Below are positions 1 to 5,326 of a DNA stretch of 10,693 bases, piece after piece (within the stretch, counting starts at the first letter, position 1; each line of letters starts with the position of its first letter). Position numbers and translations under genes: made by a program. The notes below the pieces were generated by a model. The model saw only the letters and a list, made by a program, of their open reading frames with translations. It was not told the DNA's origin and made no database searches. This DNA comes from Bacteroidales bacterium (lineage in GTDB: Bacteria > Bacteroidota > Bacteroidia > Bacteroidales > UBA932). The stretch lies in contig JAFXPV010000059.1 of NCBI GenBank assembly GCA_017527625.1, positions 1-10,693 of the forward strand, given 5' to 3'.

Positions 1-767
1 CGTTCGTTCTTGTGCTGGTCGTCCAGATAGATGGAGTATGAACGGCCGGCCGGAACTTTCTGGCTCGATGCGCCGTAGAGCAGCTCCACCTGGTCCGAGC
101 CGTAGCGGCGGCGGATTTCGTCGGTGTCGCCCTTCACTACGAGTTTCGACTTGTTGATCAGGGCTATATTATCGCACAGCTCCTCCACCGACTCCATATT
201 GTGGGTCGAAAGGATGATGGAGGTACCTTCGTCACGCAGGCGCAGGATCTCATCGCGTATGGTCTGCACGTTCACGGGGTCGAAGCCGCTGAAAGGCTCG
301 TCGAGGATCAGCAGACTGGGCTTGTGGACCACGGTAGTTATGAACTGAACCTTCTGGGCCATTCCTTTCGACAGGTCTTCGATCTTCTTGTCCCACCAGG
401 ACTGGATGCCGAATTTCACGAACCACTCCCGCAGGGCCTTCGCAGCCTCGGCAGCGCTCATACCTTTGAGACGGGCCAGGTACATTGCCTGCTCGCCGAC
501 CTTCATTTTCTTGTAGAGGCCGCGCTCCTCGGGCAGGTAGCCGATCTTGCGCACAGCCTCTTCGGTCATAGGCCTGCCGTTGAAGATGACCGTGCCTTCG
601 GTGGGAATGGTGATCTGGTTGATGATGCGGATCAGAGTGGTCTTGCCCGCACCGTTGGGTCCCAGAAGGCCGAAAATCTTGCCTTGGGGAACTTCGACGG
701 ACACGTTGTCGAGGGCTGTGAACTCCCCGAACTTCTTGGTTATGTCCTTACATTCTATAATGTTCAT
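1..767 (-). CDS. ABC transporter ATP-binding protein, NatA/ABC-2 type (3' end cut by window edge)
   Basis: Cytoplasmic ATPase subunit of an ABC transporter. My reading of the minus strand from the ATG at 767 gives 255 residues with no stop before the edge. Visible motifs are Walker A GPNGAGKT (36-43), the YLPEERGLY block in the Q-loop region (77-85) typical of the NatA / DUF4162 branch, signature LSKGM (132-136), Walker B LLILDEP (152-158) and switch His189 (STHN). After about residue 205 comes the start of the C-terminal extension of this branch. Family members have about 300 residues, so roughly the last 45 are missing. Relatives pair with an ABC-2 permease (NatB-like) encoded directly downstream, which would lie left of the window. 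The start is 4 bases after the tdk stop, so the two are probably co-transcribed. The substrate cannot be told; sodium or drug export is known for some relatives only. Confidence 0.93.
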   Translation of the reverse strand, partial: MNIIECKDITKKFGEFTALDNVSVEVPQGKIFGLLGPNGAGKTTLIRIINQITIPTEGTVIFNGRPMTEEAVRKIGYLPEERGLYKKMKVGEQAMYLARLKGMSAAEAAKALREWFVKFGIQSWWDKKIEDLSKGMAQKVQFITTVVHKPSLLILDEPFSGFDPVNVQTIRDEILRLRDEGTSIILSTHNMESVEELCDNIALINKSKLVVKGDTDEIRRRYGSDQVELLYGASSQKVPAGRSYSIYLDDQHKNE

Positions 768-771
768 CTGT

Positions 772-1347
772 CTAGAAATTGTTTTCGTCACGGTATTTAT
801 CGAAACAGTGGCGGCAGAGCGGCTCGTAGATGTCCTTCTCTCCCAGTTCCACCAGCTTCTCGCTGGCGCTCAGGCGGTGCGAGTAGTTGGCGGGGTCGCC
901 GCAGCGGACGCAGATGGCGTGGACCTTGGTGACATATTCCGCCACAGCCATCAGGGCGGGCATCGGGCCGAAGGGATTGCCGCGGAAATCGGTGTCGAGT
1001 CCGGCCACGATCACACGTATGCCCATACTGGCGAGCTGCTGCACCACGTCCACAATCCCCATATCAAAGAACTGGGCCTCGTCGATGCCTACTACGTCCA
1101 CATCGCCCGTGAGCAGCAGTAGGCTGCTGGACGACTCCACGGGGGTCGATATTATTGCGTTGGAATCGTGGCTCACCACTTCCTCTTCAGAGTAGCGGAC
1201 ATCGATTTTCGGCTTGAATATCTCGACCCTGAGGTTGGCTATCTTGGCCCTTTTGAGCCTGCGTATCAGCTCTTCGGTCTTGCCTGAGAACATCGAGCCG
1301 CAGATGACTTCAATCCAGCCGGGGGTCTTTGCGTTTTCGATAAACAT
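772..1347 (-). CDS. tdk: thymidine kinase (type II, zinc-binding)
   Basis: Phosphorylates thymidine (and deoxyuridine) with ATP to give dTMP in the cytoplasmic salvage pathway. The 191-residue product has the full length of the family. It shows the P-loop GSMFSGKT (17-24), the DEAQFF block (89-94) with Glu90 as the expected catalytic base, the GLDTDFRG segment (116-123) and the lasso/lid part ending in YSHR (155-158). Four cysteines, CVRC (146, 149) and CRHC (178, 181), form the structural zinc site of type II enzymes. The ATG at 1347 lies about 37 bases inside a transcript predicted from the minus-strand box at 1388-1395. The stop is followed after 4 bases by the ABC ATPase gene, so tdk leads this unit. 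Nothing is missing or odd in the protein. Confidence 0.97.
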   Translation of the reverse strand: MFIENAKTPGWIEVICGSMFSGKTEELIRRLKRAKIANLRVEIFKPKIDVRYSEEEVVSHDSNAIISTPVESSSSLLLLTGDVDVVGIDEAQFFDMGIVDVVQQLASMGIRVIVAGLDTDFRGNPFGPMPALMAVAEYVTKVHAICVRCGDPANYSHRLSASEKLVELGEKDIYEPLCRHCFDKYRDENNF

Positions 1348-1368
1348 TTTTTAGTTACGCAAGTTTAT

Positions 1369-1376
1369 TATCTTTG
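1369..1376 (+). promoter_or_regulatory. predicted -7 promoter box for rsmI
   Basis: TATCTTTG, an exact match to the Bacteroidota TAnnTTTG box. The predicted transcription start near 1380 lies after the in-frame ATG at 1378, which argues that rsmI starts at the next ATG (1402) with a leader of about 22 bases. The -33 region is only T-rich. Together with the opposed box at 1388-1395 it forms an inverted repeat with an 11-base spacer. Confidence 0.55.
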
Positions 1377-1387
1377 TATGCATCTGA

Positions 1388-1395
1388 CAAAGATA
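1388..1395 (-). promoter_or_regulatory. predicted -7 promoter box for tdk-ABC unit
   Basis: On the minus strand this reads TATCTTTG, an exact match to the Bacteroidota -7 consensus TAnnTTTG. A start about four bases further on (near 1384) would leave a leader of about 37 bases before the tdk ATG at 1347. I see no convincing -33 TTG at the right spacing. The site lies within the 5' leader of rsmI, just before its likely start codon. Confidence 0.55.
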
Positions 1396-1401
1396 GGAAA
1401 A

Positions 1402-2094
1402 ATGTCTGAACTTTACATAGTGCCGACGCCTGTGGGCAATCTCGACGATATGACCTTCAGGGCCGTGCAGGTGCTCCGCGAAGTGGATCTGATACTTGCG
1501 GAAGACACCCGCACGAGTTCGGTGCTGCTGAAAAAGTACGGCATTGCTACCCACGCTGAAAGTCACCACAAATACAACGAACACCAGAAAGTCGAGCTCA
1601 TCAAGGACAAGATACTGTCCGGACTGTCCGTGGCCCTGATCAGCGATGCCGGCACTCCCGGCATCAGCGACCCCGGGTTCCTGCTTGTGCGCACCTGCGC
1701 GGAAGCCGGCATCAAGGTCGTGACGCTGCCCGGGCCGACAGCCTGCATCCCTGCCATCGTCAATTCCGGTCTGCCCTGCGACCGCTTCTGCTTCGAGGGT
1801 TTCCTCCCGCAGAAGAAGGGCCGTCAGACCAGGCTCACCGAACTGGCTGCCGAGCGCCGCACTATGGTGTTCTACGAATCCCCCTTCAGACTTGTAAAGA
1901 CTCTCGCGCAATTCGCGGAGTTTTTCGGCGACGAGCGGAAAGCTGCCGTCTGCCGTGAGATCTCAAAGGTTCACGAAACCACTGTCAGAGGGACCCTGGC
2001 CGAGCTGCGGGACTTTTTCACCGCCAACGAGCCAAAGGGCGAAATCGTGATAGTGGTCCAGGGTGCCGATGACCATCCCAAAAAGGATTCTTAA
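1402..2094 (+). CDS. rsmI: 16S rRNA (cytidine1402-2'-O)-methyltransferase RsmI
   Basis: SAM-dependent enzyme that adds the 2'-O-methyl group to C1402 in the decoding centre of 16S rRNA. The 230-residue product has the tetrapyrrole-methylase fold landmarks: YIVPTPVGNLDD (5-16), LAEDTRTS (32-39), the SAM-binding ALISDAGTPGISDPG (78-92), LPGPTACIPA (109-118), GFLPQKKG (133-140) and FYESPFR (157-163). It is shorter than E. coli RsmI (about 286) because it lacks the C-terminal extension, which I recall as common in this phylum. I chose the ATG at 1402 over the in-frame ATG at 1378. The product then begins MSELYIVPTP as in homologues, and the earlier ATG falls at or before the predicted transcription start. 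The next gene follows after 30 bases on the same strand, probably in the same transcript. Confidence 0.96.
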   Translation: MSELYIVPTPVGNLDDMTFRAVQVLREVDLILAEDTRTSSVLLKKYGIATHAESHHKYNEHQKVELIKDKILSGLSVALISDAGTPGISDPGFLLVRTCAEAGIKVVTLPGPTACIPAIVNSGLPCDRFCFEGFLPQKKGRQTRLTELAAERRTMVFYESPFRLVKTLAQFAEFFGDERKAAVCREISKVHETTVRGTLAELRDFFTANEPKGEIVIVVQGADDHPKKDS

Positions 2095-2124
2095 ACTTTT
2101 TAAAACTTCTTGGAGGAGATTGTT

Positions 2125-3105
2125 ATGAAGGGTAAAAAAGCTTCTGCGGCTGCAGCGAGCGGAGCAGTGGCTTTGATTTTTCTGATTCTTGGCTTCCAGA
2201 TAGCCATCTTCAGCGGTAATGTTTTCAAGTTCAGGCAGCAGGCGCGCAGCGGCGAGGAGGCGGCTGAGGCTGGTGGGGCAGCTGGGGCTGGGGTCGCTGC
2301 TACGGCGGATGGCGGGGCCGGTGCTGGCTCGGACGGCGGTGCCGGGGCTGGTGGTGCCAGGTCAGGGGACGCCAGGTCAGGGGACCGGCATTCTGAAGGA
2401 AAAGGTGGCGGGGAAAGTGGCGGAGAGAAGTCCGCGCTGCGCAAGGCGCTGGAGGCCGGCGCCAGCCGCGAGCGTGACTACAGCGACTCCCGCACCGTCA
2501 TAGCCGACCGCCTGTCCAGGAAAAAGGTCGAGACCTTCGAGTTCGATCCCAACACCGTCGCTTTGGAAGATCTCTGCCGGCTGGGCTTCTCTGAGCGTCA
2601 GGCCCAGGTCATCCTTAACTACCGCGACAAGGGCGGCCGCTTCCGCACCCCTGCCGACTTCCAAAAGATGTACGTCGTCGACAGCGCCGCCTTCGCCCGG
2701 CTCGAGCCGTACATCCGCATTCCCAAGCTCGACCTCAACTCGGCCGACAGCGAGGCTCTGCTTGCGCTCCGCGGCATCGGCCCCTATTACGCGTCCAAAA
2801 TCCTCAGCTACCGTCGCCGGCTCGGCGGCAGCTTCACCAGTCTCGACCAGCTGCTGGAAATCGACGGCTTCGACCGCGGGCGTCTCGACGGCTTCCGTAA
2901 CGACGTGGAGCTGCGCCGTGCTCCCTCCGGCTTCGACATCTGGACCGCCACCCAGGCGCAGCTCGAAGCACACCCGTACATCGGCGCTTATGCCGCCAAA
3001 GGCATCATCCGCTTCAAGCGCACCGTCGACACCCTCTCCTGGACCCTCACTGCCCTCGTCGACGCCGGCATCCTCTCCCCCGACAAAGCCGCCCGCCTGC
3101 AGTAA
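2125..3105 (+). CDS. membrane-anchored triple helix-hairpin-helix (ComEA-like) protein
   Basis: The predicted 326-residue protein has one transmembrane helix near the N-terminus (about 12-30). A Gly/Ala/Asp-rich low-complexity linker follows (about 41-102), then three tandem helix-hairpin-helix modules: about 140-197, 202-262 (best, with LRGIGPYYASKIL) and 271-326 (degenerate, with YIGAYAAKGI). The second carries the LDLNSA...L..L.GIG pattern of ComEA-type DNA-binding domains. ComEA binds incoming double-stranded DNA outside the membrane during transformation; that role here is inference, and many Bacteroidota proteins of this build have no known function. The start at 2125 is preceded by GGAGGAG with good spacing, a rare clear Shine-Dalgarno here; a TTG at 2110 would put that site inside the gene. 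A perfect 15-base tandem repeat (2356-2385) encodes ARSGD twice. Confidence 0.85.
   Translation: MKGKKASAAAASGAVALIFLILGFQIAIFSGNVFKFRQQARSGEEAAEAGGAAGAGVAATADGGAGAGSDGGAGAGGARSGDARSGDRHSEGKGGGESGGEKSALRKALEAGASRERDYSDSRTVIADRLSRKKVETFEFDPNTVALEDLCRLGFSERQAQVILNYRDKGGRFRTPADFQKMYVVDSAAFARLEPYIRIPKLDLNSADSEALLALRGIGPYYASKILSYRRRLGGSFTSLDQLLEIDGFDRGRLDGFRNDVELRRAPSGFDIWTATQAQLEAHPYIGAYAAKGIIRFKRTVDTLSWTLTALVDAGILSPDKAARLQ
2356..2385 (+). repeat. perfect 15-base tandem duplication in the linker
   Basis: Two adjacent identical 15-base units (2356-2370 and 2371-2385; GCCAGGTCAGGGGAC) encode ARSGD twice in the low-complexity linker of the helix-hairpin-helix protein. The unit is a multiple of three, so copy-number change would keep the frame and only alter linker length. 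Confidence 0.9.
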
Positions 3106-3115
3106 TTACCTCTCG

Positions 3116-3152
3116 CGGGCAAGGTGTGCTTTTTTATGTTCCACCTTGCCCG
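3116..3152 (+). terminator. inverted repeat after the helix-hairpin-helix gene, possible terminator
   Basis: CGGGCAAGGTG (3116-3126) pairs perfectly with CACCTTGCCCG (3142-3152), leaving a 15-base loop that holds a run of six T (3130-3135). The T run is in the loop, not after the stem, so this is not a textbook intrinsic terminator. A competing stem, GCCCGC (3091-3096) with GCGGGC (3115-3120), would place the T run after it. Either fold could end the rsmI unit. Confidence 0.45.
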
Positions 3153-3210
3153 AACATTTGAAATCGAAACCGACGTGGTGGTACGGATGCTTGGACGCTG
3201 AAATGCGGCG

Positions 3211-3316
3211 ATATTAAACTTTGGTTTTCCGTCACAGGAGCTGTTTTTGCAGCGGGCTGAAGCACAATGGGTTGCAAAAAAATAATGTGACGAAAAACTT
3301 ATCCATATTAAACTTT
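3211..3316. repeat. imperfect inverted repeat flanked by 12-base direct repeats (possible small MITE-like element)
   Basis: The same 12 bases, ATATTAAACTTT, occur at 3211-3222 and 3305-3316. Between them, GTTTTCCGTCAC (3224-3235) pairs with GTGACGAAAAAC (3287-3298) with one mismatch, and inside that TTTTTGCA (3244-3251) pairs with TGCAAAAA (3273-3280). A small extra hairpin GCTG/CAGC sits at 3240-3253. Direct repeats around an inverted repeat resemble a target duplication around a non-autonomous element. However, the right arm is six bases away from the right direct repeat while the left arm is one base away from the left one, so the ends are not clean. Confidence 0.5.
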
Positions 3317-3323
3317 TATGGAT

Positions 3324-3331
3324 TATCTTTG
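3324..3331 (+). promoter_or_regulatory. predicted -7 promoter box for the lipoprotein/beta-barrel unit
   Basis: TATCTTTG, an exact match to the Bacteroidota -7 consensus. Transcription would start near 3335, giving a leader of about 27 bases before the ATG at 3362. No clear -33 TTG is seen at 19-21 bases upstream. The box lies 7 bases after the right direct repeat of the inverted-repeat element. Confidence 0.6.
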
Positions 3332-3361
3332 TTTTCGACGGTACGATAATACTTACGTGTT

Positions 3362-3760
3362 ATGAAACTTTTACGCAATTTCCTCAAGGGTTTGTCACTC
3401 ACTACGGCGCTCTTCGTGGTGCAGGCTTGCTACGGCACTCCGCAGTCCGCGCTGATGCGCGAAGGCGGCGTGGCTCCTATGTACTTCTCGCTTGTTTCAG
3501 ACGACACGGGAGAGCCTCTGGAGGGCATCGTCATCTACGGCAATCCCCAGAAGCTGGACTACAACTACACCTCCCCCCTGCCGCAGCTTGGCATAACCGG
3601 GGCTGACGGCAAGTGCCACGTCGATATCAGTTACATAAAGAATATGGAAGGTCCGTTCCTTACCTTCAAGGATCCGGACGGCAAATACGCCACGAAAGAC
3701 ACCACCCTGGCAGACCTTCGCGAGCGCGAAATCATCATCAAACTCGAGTCGACGAAATGA
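3362..3760 (+). CDS. small YGTP-type lipoprotein (resembles radical SAM-associated putative lipoproteins)
   Basis: Predicted 132-residue lipoprotein. The signal peptide ends in a lipobox-like VQAC with Cys23 as the lipidated residue, so mature protein begins CYGTPQ. The body has short beta strands with a turn pattern (DDTGEPLEGIVI at 48-59, GADGKCHVDI around 80-89, then a DPDGKY segment) like a small carboxypeptidase-regulatory or CnaB-type beta sandwich. From memory, the YGTP segment right after the lipid Cys, followed by D.TGEPL.GI, recalls Bacteroidota lipoproteins named for occurring beside a radical SAM gene. No radical SAM gene is in this window, so the name is tentative and the function unknown. 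It leads a two-gene unit: its TGA overlaps the ATG of the beta-barrel gene (ATGA), so translation is probably coupled. Confidence 0.75.
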   Translation: MKLLRNFLKGLSLTTALFVVQACYGTPQSALMREGGVAPMYFSLVSDDTGEPLEGIVIYGNPQKLDYNYTSPLPQLGITGADGKCHVDISYIKNMEGPFLTFKDPDGKYATKDTTLADLREREIIIKLESTK

Positions 3761-4449
3761 AAGCACGTCCGATAGCCTTCGCGGCGCTCCTTCTGGTTCT
3801 CGCCTGGCCTGCCTTCGCCCAGGAAGCCGGAGTTGTCGGCAGCCGGAATGACGAGGCCGCTGCCGCGCAGCCAGACACAGAGTTCGAGAAGACATATTCG
3901 ATCGAGTTAGGCACCGGTATGCCCCCGCTGTTTATGCAGCTGCTGCCCTACAGCAGGGTTCAGGAGGAGCTGGCGCAAAAAGGCCAGCAGGCAATCGACA
4001 ACGGCGCGTTCTATCCTGTCATCAGCCTTTCCGGAGTGATGCGTTGCGGACTCAAGACGGAGCTGACGCTCACCTTCGGCACATCCTGGTGCTATAACAA
4101 ACTGATCCAATATCCGGTTTTTGGCACGGATCCCAACGGGCGGCCGAGGTACGACCTGTACAAGGGCTCGCCGGCCGGCACGCTGGTATCCTCGCCGGTG
4201 TTAACTATCCTGCTCCAATACAGACACCTGTGGAATCCTAAGAATGCCTTTGTCCTTTACAGCGGCGCCGGCTTCGGGTTCTCCACCGGATTCCTCCAAT
4301 ACCGGGGCAGTTCTCCCCTGCCGAATCCAATCCCCGCCATCACCCCCATCGCCTTCCGCTATGGCGGCGAGCATTTCTACGGTTTCGCTGAATGCACCCT
4401 TGGCCCGGTCGCAAGCTTCGTCCACGGCGGCCTTGGGTGGCGCTTCTGA
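3757..4449 (+). CDS. outer-membrane beta-barrel protein, function unknown
   Basis: The 230-residue product starts with a Sec signal peptide (about 1-21, cleavage after AFA before Gln22). An acidic/Ala-rich linker follows, then alternating hydrophobic/polar segments that look like beta strands, for example VISLSGVMRC, LKTELTLTFGTSW, VLTILLQYRHLW and FVLYSGAGFGFSTGF. The chain ends in an aromatic residue (GLGWRF), the usual C-terminal signal for BAM-mediated insertion. The length would suit an eight- to ten-stranded barrel. I see no known enzyme motif. The start is the ATG overlapping the stop of the lipoprotein gene; the frame is open further upstream to 3613, but only this ATG gives a signal peptide. 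The pair probably acts together at the outer membrane, which is inference from coupling. Its stop is 15 bases from the stop of the convergent OmpA-domain gene, with no terminator between. Confidence 0.8.
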   Translation: MKARPIAFAALLLVLAWPAFAQEAGVVGSRNDEAAAAQPDTEFEKTYSIELGTGMPPLFMQLLPYSRVQEELAQKGQQAIDNGAFYPVISLSGVMRCGLKTELTLTFGTSWCYNKLIQYPVFGTDPNGRPRYDLYKGSPAGTLVSSPVLTILLQYRHLWNPKNAFVLYSGAGFGFSTGFLQYRGSSPLPNPIPAITPIAFRYGGEHFYGFAECTLGPVASFVHGGLGWRF

Positions 4450-4464
4450 CAACCCGGGCGCTGA

Positions 4465-4974
4465 TTACTGGGCAGGAATTACGAAGATTTCTACGCGGCG
4501 GTTTTTGGCGCGGCCGGCATCGGAGTTGTTGTCAGCCACCGGATCGTCATACGCAAGACCTTTGGAGGTGAGGCGGCCGGCATCTATACCCTTGCTTTGA
4601 AGATACTTGGACACCTCATTGGCCCGTCTGGCCGAGACTGTCATATTCGCTTCGTGCGTGCCGACATTGTCTGTGTGGCCATAGACCCTGATGCGGCTCT
4701 CCGGCAGGTCGGAAATAGCTTCGACAAGTTCATCGAGCGACGCCTTGGCAATATCGCTGATATTGGTCTGATTGAATCCGAAGAGGATTCCGCTTTCGAA
4801 AGTAACCTTAAGGGCCGCCAGGCCGTCTTCGAGGGTTACCGACTCTACAGTCGCGCCCTTGAGGTTGGAGAGGGCCGTCACTTTTTCATCGACGACATCT
4901 TGGGCGGTTTTCTTGGCCAAACCGCAGCTCGCGACTATCGTGCCGCATAGCAAGAAGAGAAGTATCTTTTTCAT
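4465..4974 (-). CDS. OmpA-domain lipoprotein (peptidoglycan-binding)
   Basis: A 169-residue lipoprotein: signal peptide MKKILLFLL, lipobox VASC (14-17) with Cys17 as lipid site, a short spacer, then an OmpA C-terminal domain (about 60-169). Domain landmarks are YGHTDNVG (98-105), SARRANEV.KYL (114-125), GI...RL...G (129-139) and KNRRVEIF (157-164). Asp102 and Arg117 match the Asp/Arg pair that binds diaminopimelate of peptidoglycan in OmpA/Pal proteins. It probably tethers the outer membrane to the cell wall from the periplasm. The ATG at 4974 gives a clean lipoprotein signal; extending to an earlier ATG at 5061 adds about 29 non-signal residues from the non-coding repeat region and is rejected. 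A well-formed promoter box ends only three bases before this ATG, so the mRNA may be leaderless. The gene is convergent with the beta-barrel gene. Confidence 0.92.
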   Translation of the reverse strand: MKKILLFLLCGTIVASCGLAKKTAQDVVDEKVTALSNLKGATVESVTLEDGLAALKVTFESGILFGFNQTNISDIAKASLDELVEAISDLPESRIRVYGHTDNVGTHEANMTVSARRANEVSKYLQSKGIDAGRLTSKGLAYDDPVADNNSDAGRAKNRRVEIFVIPAQ

Positions 4975-4977
4975 ACT

Positions 4978-5008
4978 CAAATATATATAAACGGCGGCAA
5001 GATTCCAA
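4978..5008 (-). promoter_or_regulatory. predicted promoter for the OmpA-domain lipoprotein
   Basis: On the minus strand a -33 TTG (5008-5006) is followed after 20 bases by TATATTTG (4985-4978), matching TAnnTTTG. Spacing fits the Bacteroidota consensus. The box ends three bases before the ATG at 4974, so the transcript would start at or next to the start codon. Confidence 0.5.
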
Positions 5009-5052
5009 GAAATATGTAAAGGCAAAGCAAAAGCAGCTGTCGGCCTATGGGC

Positions 5053-5067
5053 ATCCCTCACTCTCCG
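5053..5067 (+). repeat. 15-base inverted copy of the tRNA-Ser 3' end
   Basis: ATCCCTCACTCTCCG here is identical to the minus strand of 5340-5326, that is, the last 14 bases of the T-arm/acceptor side of tRNA-Ser plus its discriminator G. The match stops exactly at both flanks. The orientation is inverted relative to the tRNA, unlike the direct repeats left by integrase attachment sites. Confidence 0.8.
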
Positions 5068-5103
5068 GAGGGATTATGCTCGGGCGCTGCGCGCCCTGCG
5101 CAT

Positions 5104-5188
5104 TCCCATTCCGCTCGCCGCGGGGGCCCTTCGGGATTTGTCCGCCTGACGCCGGCCACATCCCATTCCGCTCGCCGCGGGGGCCCTT
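5104..5188. repeat. two perfect 28-base direct repeats, 57-base period
   Basis: Bases 5104-5131 and 5161-5188 are identical over 28 bases and diverge immediately on both sides; the 29 bases between are unrelated. The unit runs from TCCCATTCCG to GGGGGCCCTT and contains CCGCGG and GGGCCC palindromes. The second copy ends exactly where the four-way-junction segment begins. Confidence 0.9.
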
Positions 5189-5326
5189 GCAAAGCTGAAG
5201 GCAGCTGGAGGCCCGAAGGTCCTCCAGCGACTGTTTTTGGCTCCGGCCTCTGCGAAAGCTAGCTTTCGCGACGGGCCGAAACCCAAAACAGCTGGTTGCA
5301 TTCGCAACCAGCTGCCTTCGCTTTGC
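5189..5326. repeat. 138-base segment able to form a four-way junction, abutting tRNA-Ser
   Basis: Pairings read by eye: closing stem 5189-5204 with 5312-5326 (15 pairs, one bulged T at 5196); hairpin 5205-5211 with 5221-5227 (7 pairs); long arm 5231-5248 with 5274-5291 (15 of 18 pairs), capped by the perfect 18-base palindrome 5252-5269; hairpin 5292-5299 with 5304-5311 (8 pairs, loop ATTC). Only bases 5228-5230 are left unpaired at the junction. The outermost pair uses 5326, the tRNA discriminator base. Because stems are nearly perfect, either strand could fold. Confidence 0.65.
5289..5314 (-). terminator. hairpin plus short T run, likely terminator of tRNA-Ser
   Basis: On the minus strand, 12 bases past the tRNA 3' end, CAGCTGGTTGC and GCAACCAGCTG form a perfect 11-pair stem with loop GAAT, followed directly by TTTTGGGTTT. 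This has the form of an intrinsic terminator with a weak T tract. The same bases form one arm of the proposed four-way junction. Confidence 0.6.

Larger units (their letters stand above)
5022..5326. other. non-coding block of repeats and hairpins between OmpA-domain gene and tRNA-Ser
   Basis: No credible gene is seen in this stretch. In order it holds: GCAAAGCAAAAGCAGCTG (5022-5039), a relative of the arm sequence found again at 5189 and, inverted, at 5308-5326; a 15-base inverted copy of the tRNA-Ser 3' end (5053-5067), which can also form a local hairpin with 5068-5074; a GC hairpin GGGCGC/GCGCCC (5082-5096); two identical 28-base direct repeats; and a 138-base segment that can pair into a four-way junction and abuts the tRNA. 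The frames open here on the minus strand encode only repeated low-complexity residues and run into the tRNA. Confidence 0.7.

Noticed and set aside
201..932. Open frame of 243 codons on the plus strand at the left edge
   Set aside because: It is antisense to the ABC ATPase, whose Walker A, signature and Walker B motifs are complete on the minus strand.
2110..2124. TTG start for the helix-hairpin-helix protein
   Set aside because: It would place the GGAGGAG ribosome binding site inside the gene; the ATG at 2125 has proper spacing and gives a typical membrane-anchor N-terminus.
3613..3756. Longer N-terminus for the beta-barrel protein
   Set aside because: It would overlap most of the lipoprotein gene and bury the signal peptide; the ATGA-coupled start at 3757 is far more natural.
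5104..5188. CRISPR array with two 28-base repeats and one 29-base spacer
   Set aside because: There are only two repeats, no degenerate third copy on either side, no cas genes in view, and the unit is tied to a palindrome-rich block beside a tRNA.
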